A stretch of 64,000 bases of DNA, taken from contig NZ_JAQBIE010000008.1 of assembly GCF_028294535.1 (NCBI RefSeq), positions 143,509 to 207,508 on the forward strand, read 5' to 3'. A program made the translations under genes and the position numbers. This document shows positions 52,761 through 61,631 of the stretch, in pieces. The notes under the pieces are model-generated. The model searched no databases. It was given only the letters and a program-made list of their open reading frames with translations, and had not been told where the DNA came from. This DNA is from Paracoccus onchidii. GTDB lineage: Bacteria; Pseudomonadota; Alphaproteobacteria; Rhodobacterales; Rhodobacteraceae. Each line of letters begins with the position of its first letter. Within the stretch, counting starts at the first letter, position 1.

Positions 52761-54071
52761 TTACTGGAACGTGCCGGGCATCAGCGTTCGCGGCAGCCAA
52801 AGCGCGACCTCGGGGAACAGGATGATCAGCAGCAGGATCAGCAGCATAGGCAGCAGGATGATCACCACGTCACGCATGACATGAACAACATTCATGCCGC
52901 CTATGGCCGCCGAAATCAGCAGGCATAACCCATAGGGCGGGGTCACAAGCCCGAATGCCAACGAGATGATGCCGATAATCGCAAAGACCACCGGATGAAT
53001 ATCTGCCGCATCCGCCACAGGCAAAAGAACGGTGCCCAGAATGATGATGGTGGGGATGGCATCGATGAACAGCCCGAAGAACAGGAACAATCCGGCGATG
53101 ACCAGGGCGGTGCCAAAGCTGCCGACCTCCAGCGATGTCATGAAGCCGACGATCAGCCGCGGCACCTCGAAAAAGGCCAGCATCCAGCCGAAGGCCGATG
53201 CGGTGCCAATTGCAAACAGGGAGATCGCGGCAAACCGGCCGGTATCGTAAAAGATGTGACCCAGATCACGCAATGTCACGGTGCGATAGACAAACATCCC
53301 CAAGATCAAGGCATATGCCGCAGCAATGATTGCGCTTTCGGTTGGGGTGACGATGCCGCCCACGATGCCGCCGACCACCAGAACCGGTGTCAGCATGGCC
53401 AGGAACGACCCACGAAGTGCCTGCCAGAAGGCCGTCAGGTTCGGGCGTCCTTCGGTCGGATAGTCATAGATTTTTGCATAGCAATAGACGGTGGTCATCA
53501 GCGCCAACCCGATCATCAATCCCGGAACCGCTCCGGCCAGGAACAGGGCACCGACCGAGACCTGCATGACCCCGCCCCACACGACCATGAGGATGCTGGG
53601 GGGGATAATGACCCCCATCACAGATGAACAGGCCGTGATGGCGATCGCGAAACGGCGATCATAGCCTTCCTTGACCATTGCGGGGATCAGGATCTTGCCA
53701 CAACCGGCCGCATCGGCCGTCGATGACCCCGATATTCCGGCAAACAGCATCGAGACAGCCACGTTGACATGCCCAAGGCCGCCGGGCAGCCAACCGGTCA
53801 ATACGCGCGCAAGCTGAATCAGGCGATCAGTGATCTTGCCCGAATTCATCAGGTTCGCGGCCAGCAGAAAGAACGGAACAGCCAGTAGGATAAACGAGTT
53901 ATAGGACTGGAACATCCGGTCCAGCACGATGAATGGTGTCAGGCGCAGATCCATGACCACCAGCGGCATGGTTGCAATGCCTAGGGCAAAGGCCACCGGC
54001 ACACGGATCAGGACCAGCAGGATGAAACCGCCAACCAGTATGGCGCAGGCAAGTCCGGTCGAGACAATCAT
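52761..54071 (-). CDS. dctM: TRAP transporter large permease DctM
   Basis: This 436 aa protein has the DctM motifs VPVAFALGIATMPLVVMDL, GISGSSTADAAGCGKILIPAM, VIIPPSILMVVWG, VTPTESAIIAAAYALILG and FGLVTPPYGLCLLIS. It overlaps the dctQ stop by 4 bases (ATGA). It is distinct from the DHPS-type DctM and belongs to the GntR-controlled operon with an SDR gene. Confidence 0.92.
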   Translation of the reverse strand: MIVSTGLACAILVGGFILLVLIRVPVAFALGIATMPLVVMDLRLTPFIVLDRMFQSYNSFILLAVPFFLLAANLMNSGKITDRLIQLARVLTGWLPGGLGHVNVAVSMLFAGISGSSTADAAGCGKILIPAMVKEGYDRRFAIAITACSSVMGVIIPPSILMVVWGGVMQVSVGALFLAGAVPGLMIGLALMTTVYCYAKIYDYPTEGRPNLTAFWQALRGSFLAMLTPVLVVGGIVGGIVTPTESAIIAAAYALILGMFVYRTVTLRDLGHIFYDTGRFAAISLFAIGTASAFGWMLAFFEVPRLIVGFMTSLEVGSFGTALVIAGLFLFFGLFIDAIPTIIILGTVLLPVADAADIHPVVFAIIGIISLAFGLVTPPYGLCLLISAAIGGMNVVHVMRDVVIILLPMLLILLLIILFPEVALWLPRTLMPGTFQ

Positions 54072-54559
54072 GATGCCACCTTCGAATTTTCGCGGTAATC
54101 GCGGATCACGCCGCCCAATCGGACAAGCGCAAAGATCGCCCAGATTGCCCCGGCCAGGGGAACCGAAGCAAATGTCACCAGCTTGTTGACGCGCATCATG
54201 GTCGATTGCTGCATTGCACCGAATTTTGCGTATTCAATACCATACCAAGCAAAGACCAGCGCGAATGCGGCGACCAGCACAAGCACGATACCTTTTTGCA
54301 GCAGCACCCCCAGCGGACTGAGCGCGTCAGGTGTCACCTGCACATCGAAATGCGTGCCATCCCACACCGCGATCATCGAGCCGATCATCACGATCCATAC
54401 GAAGATGAAAGTCGCCAGTTCTTCGGTCCACAGATAGACGGGAATGATGCCGGAATAGCGCGCGATCACCTGCATGCCGACGGGGATTGCCAGGGCCGCA
54501 ACAAGCAGCCCCAGGGTGACCCTCAGCCCGTTGCAGAATATGTCGATCACCTTTTCCAT
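54068..54559 (-). CDS. dctQ: TRAP transporter small permease DctQ
   Basis: This 163 aa protein has four membrane segments and the DctQ mark LWTEELATFIFVWIVMIGS. ATG 54559 (MEKVIDIF) gives the usual short N-terminus; a start 60 bases upstream would put 20 charged residues first and lies inside the hairpin. The ribosome site is weak, so expression may depend on the upstream hairpin and on coupling. Confidence 0.87.
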   Translation of the reverse strand: MEKVIDIFCNGLRVTLGLLVAALAIPVGMQVIARYSGIIPVYLWTEELATFIFVWIVMIGSMIAVWDGTHFDVQVTPDALSPLGVLLQKGIVLVLVAAFALVFAWYGIEYAKFGAMQQSTMMRVNKLVTFASVPLAGAIWAIFALVRLGGVIRDYRENSKVAS

Positions 54560-54597
54560 TCTTTTTTGCCTTGTTTGGGATCTGACCTTCCACCGAT

Positions 54598-54647
54598 CGG
54601 GGCATCCCTTGCCCGACATGTGATGTCGAACGGGTCGGGATGCCCCG
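54598..54647 (-). terminator. long intercistronic stem-loop between dctP and dctQ
   Basis: CGGGGCATCCC (54598-54608) pairs perfectly with GGGATGCCCCG (54637-54647). Inside, GACAT-gtg-ATGTC (54615-54627) and flanking CCC/GGG extend the stem. It starts 13 bases past the dctP stop and has no T-run. Confidence 0.7.
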
Positions 54648-54659
54648 CGGTGGTGGGGT

Positions 54660-55661
54660 TTACTTGGCGCGGATCGAGGTCAGCAGCTCGGTCGCATCAA
54701 GGCTTGCAGCGTATTCATCCTGGACTGGCGCCACCATTTCCAGCAACTGGTCGCGATTGGCGAATTCATGCACGGTCAGTTGACCCGCATCGACCATTTC
54801 CTGCAGCTTTTCACCATCCTCACGCGATTCCAGCTCGCGGCCGAATGCCCCGGCTTCGGCACCTGCCTTCAGCACGGCGGCTTGCAGGTCTTCGGGCAGC
54901 TTGCGGAAGGATTTTCCGCTCATGACGATGGGGCGCACCGTGATGGCGTGCTTGGTCAGCGTCACATGGGGCGCGACCTCATAGAACTTGAGGTTCTGGA
55001 TACTTGCGGCCTCGTTCTCGAAGCCGGCGATCACACCTGTCTGGATGGCGTTATAGACTTCGTTATAGGCGATCGCCGATGGCGCCGCCGTCAAGGCCGA
55101 GAAGATCTGTGCCTGGATCGGTGCCCCCATGACGCGCATCTTGAACCCGCCAAGCTCGTCCAGATTTTCGATGGGTTCCTTGGAGATCACATTGCGCACG
55201 CCGCCACCGGTATAGCCGATGACCATGATATCGGCCTTTTCCAGAAGCTCCTGTTCCAGCGGCGCCAGAACGTCGCTGGACAAGGTGGCTTCCCAATGGG
55301 CCTGATCGCGGAACAGGAACGGCATATCCATCAGCGGGATCGAAGGCGCGAATGTGGCCATGTTGGAAGGCGCCATGATCGTATAGTCGATGGCAACGCC
55401 TTGCTGCAGGAAGGTGACGTAATCGGCTTCGACGCCCAGCTCACCGTTCAAGCGCAGGTCGAAGGCAACGTCACCGTCGTAATTTTCGTCGACCAGTTCC
55501 GCGAATTTCTGCATCGTCTTGGTAAAGGCATGTTCTTCGTCAAACATGCTGGCCCCGCGCAATGTCACATCCTGCGCGGATACGGCGCTGGTGCCTGCCA
55601 TGAACACCCCGACCAGAGTCGCGACGCGGGTAAGGGTTTTGGCTGAGTTGAAGATCGTCAT
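54660..55661 (-). CDS. dctP: TRAP transporter binding protein DctP
   Basis: This 333 aa protein has a Sec signal peptide (to ~SAVSAQ) and the DctP fold: MFDEEHAFTKTMQKFAELV, DVAFDLRLNGELGVEADYV, MPFLFRDQAHWEATL and GGFKMRVMGAPIQAQIFSAL. In contrast to the Tat-exported DctP at 31737, this is a standard Sec substrate. GGGAGGAACAT precedes ATG 55661. The SDR gene 188 bases upstream on the same strand is probably co-transcribed. Confidence 0.9.
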   Translation of the reverse strand: MTIFNSAKTLTRVATLVGVFMAGTSAVSAQDVTLRGASMFDEEHAFTKTMQKFAELVDENYDGDVAFDLRLNGELGVEADYVTFLQQGVAIDYTIMAPSNMATFAPSIPLMDMPFLFRDQAHWEATLSSDVLAPLEQELLEKADIMVIGYTGGGVRNVISKEPIENLDELGGFKMRVMGAPIQAQIFSALTAAPSAIAYNEVYNAIQTGVIAGFENEAASIQNLKFYEVAPHVTLTKHAITVRPIVMSGKSFRKLPEDLQAAVLKAGAEAGAFGRELESREDGEKLQEMVDAGQLTVHEFANRDQLLEMVAPVQDEYAASLDATELLTSIRAK

Positions 55662-55849
55662 ATGTTCCTCCCTGAAACATTGTCCTGCCGTGATGGGTGA
55701 TGCGTGCAGGTCGTGATGGGGGCAGGGTGCCTGATGTCCGTTATGGATCGTTTCCGGCACCTGCTGCCGCCCGAATATTTGCCGTGCCGTCATTCAGGGC
55801 GCGGCGGCCGCAAGGCGTCTGCTCCTCTGCGTGCCCTGCGTGGTCGGGG

Positions 55850-56593
55850 TCAGCTGAACAGCACCCCTCCGTTGATGTCGACATTGGTTCCGGTCATGAA
55901 TGCCGAGTCATCGGTTGCAAGGAATGTCACCAGATTGGCGACATCTTCTGGGCGACCTTGCCGTTTGACCGGGGCCGCGGCTTCAAAGCCCTTTCTGGCC
56001 TCGTCCTTGGTGTGGATGTTGTGAAAATCGGTGTCGATCATGCCGGGGCACAGCGCGTTGACCCGAATTTCCGGTCCCAGCTCTTTTGCCAAACCGCGGG
56101 TCATGGTCATGACAGCCCCCTTCGAGGCTGCATAGGCAACCGACCCATGCCCGCCCCCGTCGCGCCCGGCCTGGCTGGCCAGATTGACGATCGCCCCGCG
56201 TTTCATATGCGCCAGCACGGCCTGGGTCATCATGAAGACGCTGGTCAGGTTCAGGTCCATGACCGCCTGCCAATGCGCAAGGGGCATTTCCGGGATCGTC
56301 TTGCGCGCGATCATGCCGCCAGAATTGTTGACCAGAACATCGATGCTTCCAAAGCGTTCCGTGGTCGCAGCAACCAGCGCGTCGACACCTGCCTGTGTGC
56401 TGAGATCTGCCTGCACGGCGATTGCGTTGCCGCCCGCCCCGGTGATTTCGGCCACGGCAGAATCCGCACCATCGCTGCTGGCAAAGTAGCTGATGACGAC
56501 ATTCGCGCCCTCTTGAGCCAGTTGGATGGCACAGGCGCGTCCGATATCTCGGCCACCGCCGGTCACGATGGCTGTCTTGCCGCCCAGTTTCAT
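55850..56593 (-). CDS. SDR-family oxidoreductase
   Basis: This 247 aa classical SDR has [12 protein letters not shown] (nucleotide site), NNSGGM, Ser in [10 protein letters not shown] and Y-x3-K in [10 protein letters not shown]. The ATG at 56593 follows AAGGAAAG. It is first in the operon with dctPQM, so it should oxidise or reduce the imported compound, a hydroxy- or keto-acid by TRAP precedent. The precise substrate is unknown. Confidence 0.85.
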   Translation of the reverse strand: MKLGGKTAIVTGGGRDIGRACAIQLAQEGANVVISYFASSDGADSAVAEITGAGGNAIAVQADLSTQAGVDALVAATTERFGSIDVLVNNSGGMIARKTIPEMPLAHWQAVMDLNLTSVFMMTQAVLAHMKRGAIVNLASQAGRDGGGHGSVAYAASKGAVMTMTRGLAKELGPEIRVNALCPGMIDTDFHNIHTKDEARKGFEAAAPVKRQGRPEDVANLVTFLATDDSAFMTGTNVDINGGVLFS

Positions 56594-56649
56594 ATGACTT
56601 TCCTTTTCCTCTGCTTCGGAAACATCGCTGTCCGAATCACTCCCGTTCA

Positions 56650-56686
56650 AACTGGTATACTAGTCTATAAACTGGAATACTAGTCT
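56650..56686. promoter_or_regulatory. tandem GntR operator
   Basis: The 17-base element AACTGGTATACTAGTCT (56650-56666) repeats with one change at 56670-56686. Each contains ACTGGWATACTAGT, a near palindrome around GTATAC. The repeat period of 20 bases is about two helical turns. It lies between the divergent SDR and GntR genes. Confidence 0.75.
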
Positions 56687-56784
56687 TTGTTGGTGCAGAT
56701 GTGCTAGAAGGTCATTCAACGGTTCGATCGCTGGAAATCCTGCGACTGAACGTCTAACAAGTCGCGACACCAAGGATTGGCGGG

Positions 56785-57477
56785 ATGGAGCAGCTGAAGC
56801 TGAGTGGAGAAAGACGAACCAGCGTGGATGAGATCTTTGATTTCCTCCATGAAGAAATCGTCTCTTTGCGATTGCGCCCCGGTGACAAGATCTCCGAGGC
56901 CGAGATCGCGGCAAGGTTTGGTGTTTCGCGCCAGCCGGTGCGCGATGCTTTCAGTCGATTGGCCAATATCGATCTGCTGCTGATCCGCCCGCAGCGCGCC
57001 ACCGAGGTAAAGCGATTTTCCGCGCAGGCAATCGAGAAGTCCCGCTTTGTGCGCGCCGCCGTCGAGGCCGAGGTGCTTCGCCGCGCCGCCGTAAACTGTG
57101 ATTCAGGCTGGCGTGCGCGCCTGGATGCCGCGCTGGACGCCCAACGCGCGGCCATGGAGGCGGGCGATTTCGACGCGTTTGGCAAGCTGGACTACGCGTT
57201 TCACCAAACGCTGTGCCAGATAGCGGGCACCGAATTCGCCTTTGATGTGATTTCGTCAGAAAAGGCCAAGGTCGATCGGCTGTGCGTTCTTGGATTGTCC
57301 AAGGAAAATCGCATGCCGGATTTGCTGCAGGATCATCATGACATCGCCCACGCGGTGCAGCGGGGCGACGCAGAGGGGGCCGTGGCCGCCGCCATGCATC
57401 ATCTGTCGCGACTGGATTCGACGATTGCTGAAATCTCGGCATCCAATGCCGGCTATTTCGATCCCGAACCGGGATAA
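56785..57477 (+). CDS. GntR-family regulator, FadR/FCD type
   Basis: This 230 aa regulator has a winged helix (~12-75: VDEIFDFLHEEIVSLRLRPGDKISEAEIAARFGVSRQPVRDAFSRL in overlapping parts) and an all-helical FCD ligand domain (~85-215) with likely metal-binding His/Asp in LDYAFHQTL and LLQDHHDIAHAV. It is divergent from the SDR-TRAP operon and probably represses it until the imported acid is present. It is convergent with the phosphatase gene 23 bases downstream. Confidence 0.88.
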   Translation: MEQLKLSGERRTSVDEIFDFLHEEIVSLRLRPGDKISEAEIAARFGVSRQPVRDAFSRLANIDLLLIRPQRATEVKRFSAQAIEKSRFVRAAVEAEVLRRAAVNCDSGWRARLDAALDAQRAAMEAGDFDAFGKLDYAFHQTLCQIAGTEFAFDVISSEKAKVDRLCVLGLSKENRMPDLLQDHHDIAHAVQRGDAEGAVAAAMHHLSRLDSTIAEISASNAGYFDPEPG

Positions 57478-57500
57478 CACGGCAAGCTGTTCGCAGGCCG

Positions 57501-58298
57501 TTACCAGGCTGCCGTTTTGCCAAAGGCGCAGATATCGGACAGTTCGTCGAAACTTGCCGGGCCGGCGCCCATGACAGGGGCAGGGTGGGTGAAGGCCGCG
57601 CCGGTCGGGAATGGCAGCACTTTTCCCCCCGCTTCCAGGATCAGCGCATAGGCAGCCATACAGTCCCAGGCGCACATTCGAGGTTCCACATATCCCACCA
57701 GCCGACCTGCGGCGACCCAGGCCAGCATCAGTGCACCCGACCCGTAACGGGTCCATGCCGAGCCGGCCTTCATCAGGTCGGACAGCATTTTCCCGACCCT
57801 TTCGGGATCAACCCGGTCATTCGCGCCGATACCCAGCAAGCCGGATCGAAGATCACCTGTCAGCACCCCCAAGGGTCTGCCGTTCAACGTAGCGCCTTGG
57901 CCGCGCGCACCCGCGAATACCTCGTCCAGAACCGGGGCCACGATCACCCCCAGCGCCGGACCGTCCGCGTCATGCCCGCCGATTGAAACACACCAACCCG
58001 GCAAGCCGTTCAGATAAGGTGCGGTACCATCGATCGGGTCGATGACCCAGGTAAATCCCGATGAGCCCTGTTCGTGGCCATGTTCCTCGCCCAGTTGGGC
58101 ATCTTCGGGGAATGCGCGCGCAAGTGCCTCGCGGATCAGTGTTTCAACATTGCGATCCGCCTCGGACACAAGGTCGGTGACATGGCGTTTGGTTTCGATT
58201 TCCAGCGCGTCACGCCGGTGGAAATATTCCAATGCCAACGCCGCCGCATCGCGCGCGATCTGTTCGGCGACCTGCAATCGTGTGCCCAAGTCCATCAT
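57501..58298 (-). CDS. inositol monophosphatase-family phosphatase
   Basis: This 265 aa protein has the Mg-phosphatase motifs GEEHGHE (E71-E72 region), D87-P-I-D90-G-T and the late W-D in MCAWDCMAAYAL. The family dephosphorylates inositol phosphates, histidinol phosphate, PAP or sugar phosphates. It has no signal peptide. Its start overlaps the ABC ATPase stop (ATGA at 58295-58298), so it is co-translated with an FbpC-like importer. That link suggests it dephosphorylates the imported substrate. A second ATG at 58295 has better spacing to GGAGG and is equally possible. Confidence 0.85.
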   Translation of the reverse strand: MMDLGTRLQVAEQIARDAAALALEYFHRRDALEIETKRHVTDLVSEADRNVETLIREALARAFPEDAQLGEEHGHEQGSSGFTWVIDPIDGTAPYLNGLPGWCVSIGGHDADGPALGVIVAPVLDEVFAGARGQGATLNGRPLGVLTGDLRSGLLGIGANDRVDPERVGKMLSDLMKAGSAWTRYGSGALMLAWVAAGRLVGYVEPRMCAWDCMAAYALILEAGGKVLPFPTGAAFTHPAPVMGAGPASFDELSDICAFGKTAAW

Positions 58299-59356
58299 TG
58301 TGCCTCCGGGATCAATGCCAGTCCCCGAGGGCGCAATTCCAGCGTGACCGGGGCACCAACGGGCAGGGGGCTGTCACTTTCGTCGTCGACAACGAAAATT
58401 CGTCCGAGTGCCCCGTCTATTTCATATTCCACGTGATCACCCAGATAGGCCGATGATGCGACCGTTCCCGTGACACCGGGACCGTCGTTGCGCACACGTG
58501 CAGCGTTTGACCGCATGGCAAGCCGCGCCGGTCCTTCGCCCAGACCCCGAGCGGGAAGAGTGATAACCGAGCCGCCTATATCGACGCGCGCTTCGGCGCC
58601 GCCGACCGACAGGATGCGTCCGCTGATGATGTTTGCCTCGCCGATGAAATCGGCAATGAATTCCGATTCCGGCGCTTCATACAGGTCGCGTGGCGATCCC
58701 ATTTGCGCGACGACACCATCTTTCATTACCACGATGCGGTCGGAAACGGCCAGCGCCTCTTCCTGATCATGCGTCACGTAAACGGCGGTGAACCCCAGCC
58801 GTTGCTGCAGGTCGCGGATTTCCGTGCGCACCTTGCGACGCAGGCGTGCATCCAGATTCGAAAGTGGCTCATCCAGCAACAGAACCTGGGGTTCCAGAAC
58901 CAGCGCACGTGCTACGGCCACGCGCTGCTGCTGACCGCCGGACAGTTCGGCAGGCAGGCGCTCTGCCAGACCGTCCAGTCCGACAAGCGACAATGTCTTT
59001 TCCGCCCGTTCACGTGCCGGGCCGGGTTTGAGGCCGCTGGCCTCAAGACCATAGGCAACGTTCTGTATCACGCTCATATGCGGAAACAGCGCATAGCTTT
59101 GAAACACCATGGCGACGTCGCGCCGGTCGGCGGGCAGACGTGTCACGTCCTGACCACCCAGCAGAATTTGCCCCTGTGTCGGACTTTCCAGCCCGGCCAG
59201 CATGCGCAATGTGGTGGTTTTCCCGCATCCCGATGGCCCAAGCAATGTCACCAGTTCACCGGGTTGAATTGTCATTGACAGATCAGGAATCGCGGTGAAC
59301 TGGCCAAAGCGTTTCTGAACGTTGCGGAACTCGACCGCGCCTCTGGTTTGGGTCAT
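58295..59356 (-). CDS. ABC transporter ATP-binding protein (FbpC/PotA/AfuC-like)
   Basis: This 353 aa ATPase has Walker A GPSGCGKTT, Q-loop MVFQSYALFPHMSV, signature LSGGQQQRVAVARAL, DEPLSNLDARLRRKV and the H-loop VTHDQEEALAVSDRI. A C-terminal TOBE-type domain follows (~240-350). It overlaps both neighbours by 4 bases. It is a paralogue of the ATPase at 19515-20591. Confidence 0.9.
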   Translation of the reverse strand: MTQTRGAVEFRNVQKRFGQFTAIPDLSMTIQPGELVTLLGPSGCGKTTTLRMLAGLESPTQGQILLGGQDVTRLPADRRDVAMVFQSYALFPHMSVIQNVAYGLEASGLKPGPARERAEKTLSLVGLDGLAERLPAELSGGQQQRVAVARALVLEPQVLLLDEPLSNLDARLRRKVRTEIRDLQQRLGFTAVYVTHDQEEALAVSDRIVVMKDGVVAQMGSPRDLYEAPESEFIADFIGEANIISGRILSVGGAEARVDIGGSVITLPARGLGEGPARLAMRSNAARVRNDGPGVTGTVASSAYLGDHVEYEIDGALGRIFVVDDESDSPLPVGAPVTLELRPRGLALIPEAQ

Positions 59357-61563
59357 GCGTTGACCTCCTGTGTTGCGGCTTCAGCCCGGGTTTTCTGTTT
59401 CAGTTCGCGACGTCCGATCCTGCGTTCGCCCACAAGCAGCTGAAAGCCGCCGATCACGGTGATCATCACCAGGATCAAAACCGAGGAATAGGCGATTGCT
59501 ATGCCGTATTCGCCGTTCTCGACAAGTCCGACAATATAGGCCGTCGCCATGTTGTATTTCGCGCTGACCAGAAAAATCACCGCGCTGATCGACGTGATCG
59601 CGCGAACAAAGCTATAGACCAGCGCAGCCAGGATCGCGGGGCGCATCAAGGGCAAGATGATCTTGCGCATTGTGCGCCCCGATCCCGCGCCCAGCATCAA
59701 CGAGGCTTCGTCCAGTGACCCGTCCAGCTGGGCCATGGCAGCCACACCCCCACGCACCCCGACAGGCATGTTGCGGAAAACGAAACAGGCGATCAGGATC
59801 GCGGCGGTGCCCGTCATCTGCAAGGGCGGAAGGTTGAACGCGATGATATAGCTGATCCCGATCACCGTTCCGGGGATTGCAAAACTCATCATCAGCGCGA
59901 ATTCAAAGACCCCGCGTCCCGGGAAGCGTTGGCGCACGATCAGCCATGCGGTCAAAAGCCCGACGGCGGCTGTCAACGGTGCGGCCCCCAGCGCGATTCC
60001 CATCGTGGTCCAGAAACTGTCCCACGCCACGCCGGTCCAGTGCCAGCCATCTGTGATCGAAACGCCAAAAGCCCGAACATAGTGGTCAAAGGTCAGCGAA
60101 TGATCCAGCCCCCAGACTTTCACAAAGCCACCGAACAGGATCATGGCGTAGACCGTGATGGTAAAGGCTGCCCAGGCCGTTGCGATGGTTATGACCGGCC
60201 ATGCAACGCGGCGCGGCAACAACGCGTGGCGACCGCCATCCCCTTTGCCGGTGACGGTGGCATAGTTCTTGCCCGACAACCAGAAACGTTGCGCCAGAAA
60301 CGCCGAAAGGGTGAAGAACAGCAATACACAGGCCAGGACGGTCGCCCGGGCCGGGTCGTTCTGAGCACCGACGACGGCGAAGAAGATTTCGGTCGACAAG
60401 ACACCTCCGGACCCCCCAAGCACCAGAGGATTGCCGAAATCCGCCATGGATTCGATGAATCCGATCAGAAATGCATTGGCCAGTCCCGGCGCCATCAGGG
60501 GCAGTGAAACCTTGCGGAACGTGCGCCAGCGATCGGAACGCAAGGTTTGCGAGGCCTCTTCCATCGACGGTGACACGCCCTCGACGACGCCAATCAGCAC
60601 CAGGAACGATATCGGCGTGAAGGACAGCATTTGTGCCAACCAGATACCGGTCAGGCCATATAGCCAACGGCCCAGTTCATAGCCCGTGGCCATTTCTATC
60701 CATTGCGTCACCGTGCCCGCGCGCCCCAGAAGCATCGTGAGGGCAAGGCCCACAACAAAAGGCGGCGTAATGATCGGCAGGACGGTCAGAAGGCGCAGCG
60801 ACTTCTTGAAGCGAAATCGGGTGCGGGTCACGACCAGCGCGAATACCAGACCAAGCACGGTCGTGCCGGTGGCTGTGCAAAGCGCCAGAAAGAACGTGCG
60901 CCACGCCACGCCGCAGTTCCCGCCCACAAGGCAGGCCAGTGACCAGATCTTGGGATCAAAGATGTTATTGCGCACCCCGACGGTCGTGAAAGAGCCGTCA
61001 AAGTCCTGAAACGCGCCCGCAAACATCGATATCAAAGGATAAAACACAAAGACCGCGACCAGCAGCACCAGCAACGTGATCGCGCCCAGCACAAAGGCAT
61101 CCCCTTTCAGCGCCCCCCGTTCAGCAGCGCCAAAGGCAATCAGCAGGGAAAAAACGACACCCAGCACGATTGCACCTGCGCCGAATGCCTGTTGTCCCTC
61201 GATGTTCCCGAAGGCGGCTGTCAACACCCCCCAGTTCCAGCCGCGCAGGCCAATCGACAGGCTTTCGATCATCAGCCACAGCAGGCCGGCCACACCGACG
61301 GCAATCAAATGTGAACCGCGCGCGCCGGGACGCCGGCCAAAACGCAACCAGAACGCAGCCAACATAAGCACCAGCACGGGCCAAAGCTGCCAGCGGCCGT
61401 CAAGGGCCTGAAACAGGCCGGGCCAATGCTTGGCCGTCTGGGCATAACTTTCCAGCCACTCAAAGCTGAAAAAACCTTGCCGCACGCGATACCAAGGCAG
61501 TGCAATCAGTGCGAAAAGACCGGCCGCCAGGACCAGATCCAACCTGCGGTTATCTGTGTTCAT
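59353..61563 (-). CDS. ABC transporter permease, two fused domains with a long N-terminal membrane region
   Basis: This 736 aa protein has two permease domains, each with an EAA loop (MEEASQTLRSDRWRTFRKVSLP and LDEASLMLGAGSGRTMRKIILP). Ahead of the first lie ~200 extra residues with five or so additional hydrophobic segments, so it is ~170 aa longer than the permease at 17821. Such extended forms occur in AfuB-type transporters. ATG 61563 follows CAGG at 7 bases; a TTG at 61584 is the alternative. Confidence 0.88.
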   Translation of the reverse strand: MNTDNRRLDLVLAAGLFALIALPWYRVRQGFFSFEWLESYAQTAKHWPGLFQALDGRWQLWPVLVLMLAAFWLRFGRRPGARGSHLIAVGVAGLLWLMIESLSIGLRGWNWGVLTAAFGNIEGQQAFGAGAIVLGVVFSLLIAFGAAERGALKGDAFVLGAITLLVLLVAVFVFYPLISMFAGAFQDFDGSFTTVGVRNNIFDPKIWSLACLVGGNCGVAWRTFFLALCTATGTTVLGLVFALVVTRTRFRFKKSLRLLTVLPIITPPFVVGLALTMLLGRAGTVTQWIEMATGYELGRWLYGLTGIWLAQMLSFTPISFLVLIGVVEGVSPSMEEASQTLRSDRWRTFRKVSLPLMAPGLANAFLIGFIESMADFGNPLVLGGSGGVLSTEIFFAVVGAQNDPARATVLACVLLFFTLSAFLAQRFWLSGKNYATVTGKGDGGRHALLPRRVAWPVITIATAWAAFTITVYAMILFGGFVKVWGLDHSLTFDHYVRAFGVSITDGWHWTGVAWDSFWTTMGIALGAAPLTAAVGLLTAWLIVRQRFPGRGVFEFALMMSFAIPGTVIGISYIIAFNLPPLQMTGTAAILIACFVFRNMPVGVRGGVAAMAQLDGSLDEASLMLGAGSGRTMRKIILPLMRPAILAALVYSFVRAITSISAVIFLVSAKYNMATAYIVGLVENGEYGIAIAYSSVLILVMITVIGGFQLLVGERRIGRRELKQKTRAEAATQEVNA

Positions 61564-61586
61564 GAAGATGCCTGAAAATTTCAAGG

Positions 61587-61614
61587 GATCGCGCGCCCCA
61601 TGTGGCGCGCGATC
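61587..61614 (-). terminator. intercistronic stem-loop after the ABC binding-protein gene
   Basis: An 11-bp perfect stem, GATCGCGCGCC (61587-61597) with GGCGCGCGATC (61604-61614), has a 6-base loop. It lies between the binding-protein stop (61632) and the permease start. Confidence 0.7.
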
Positions 61615-61631
61615 TGGTCGACGAGGTCAGG

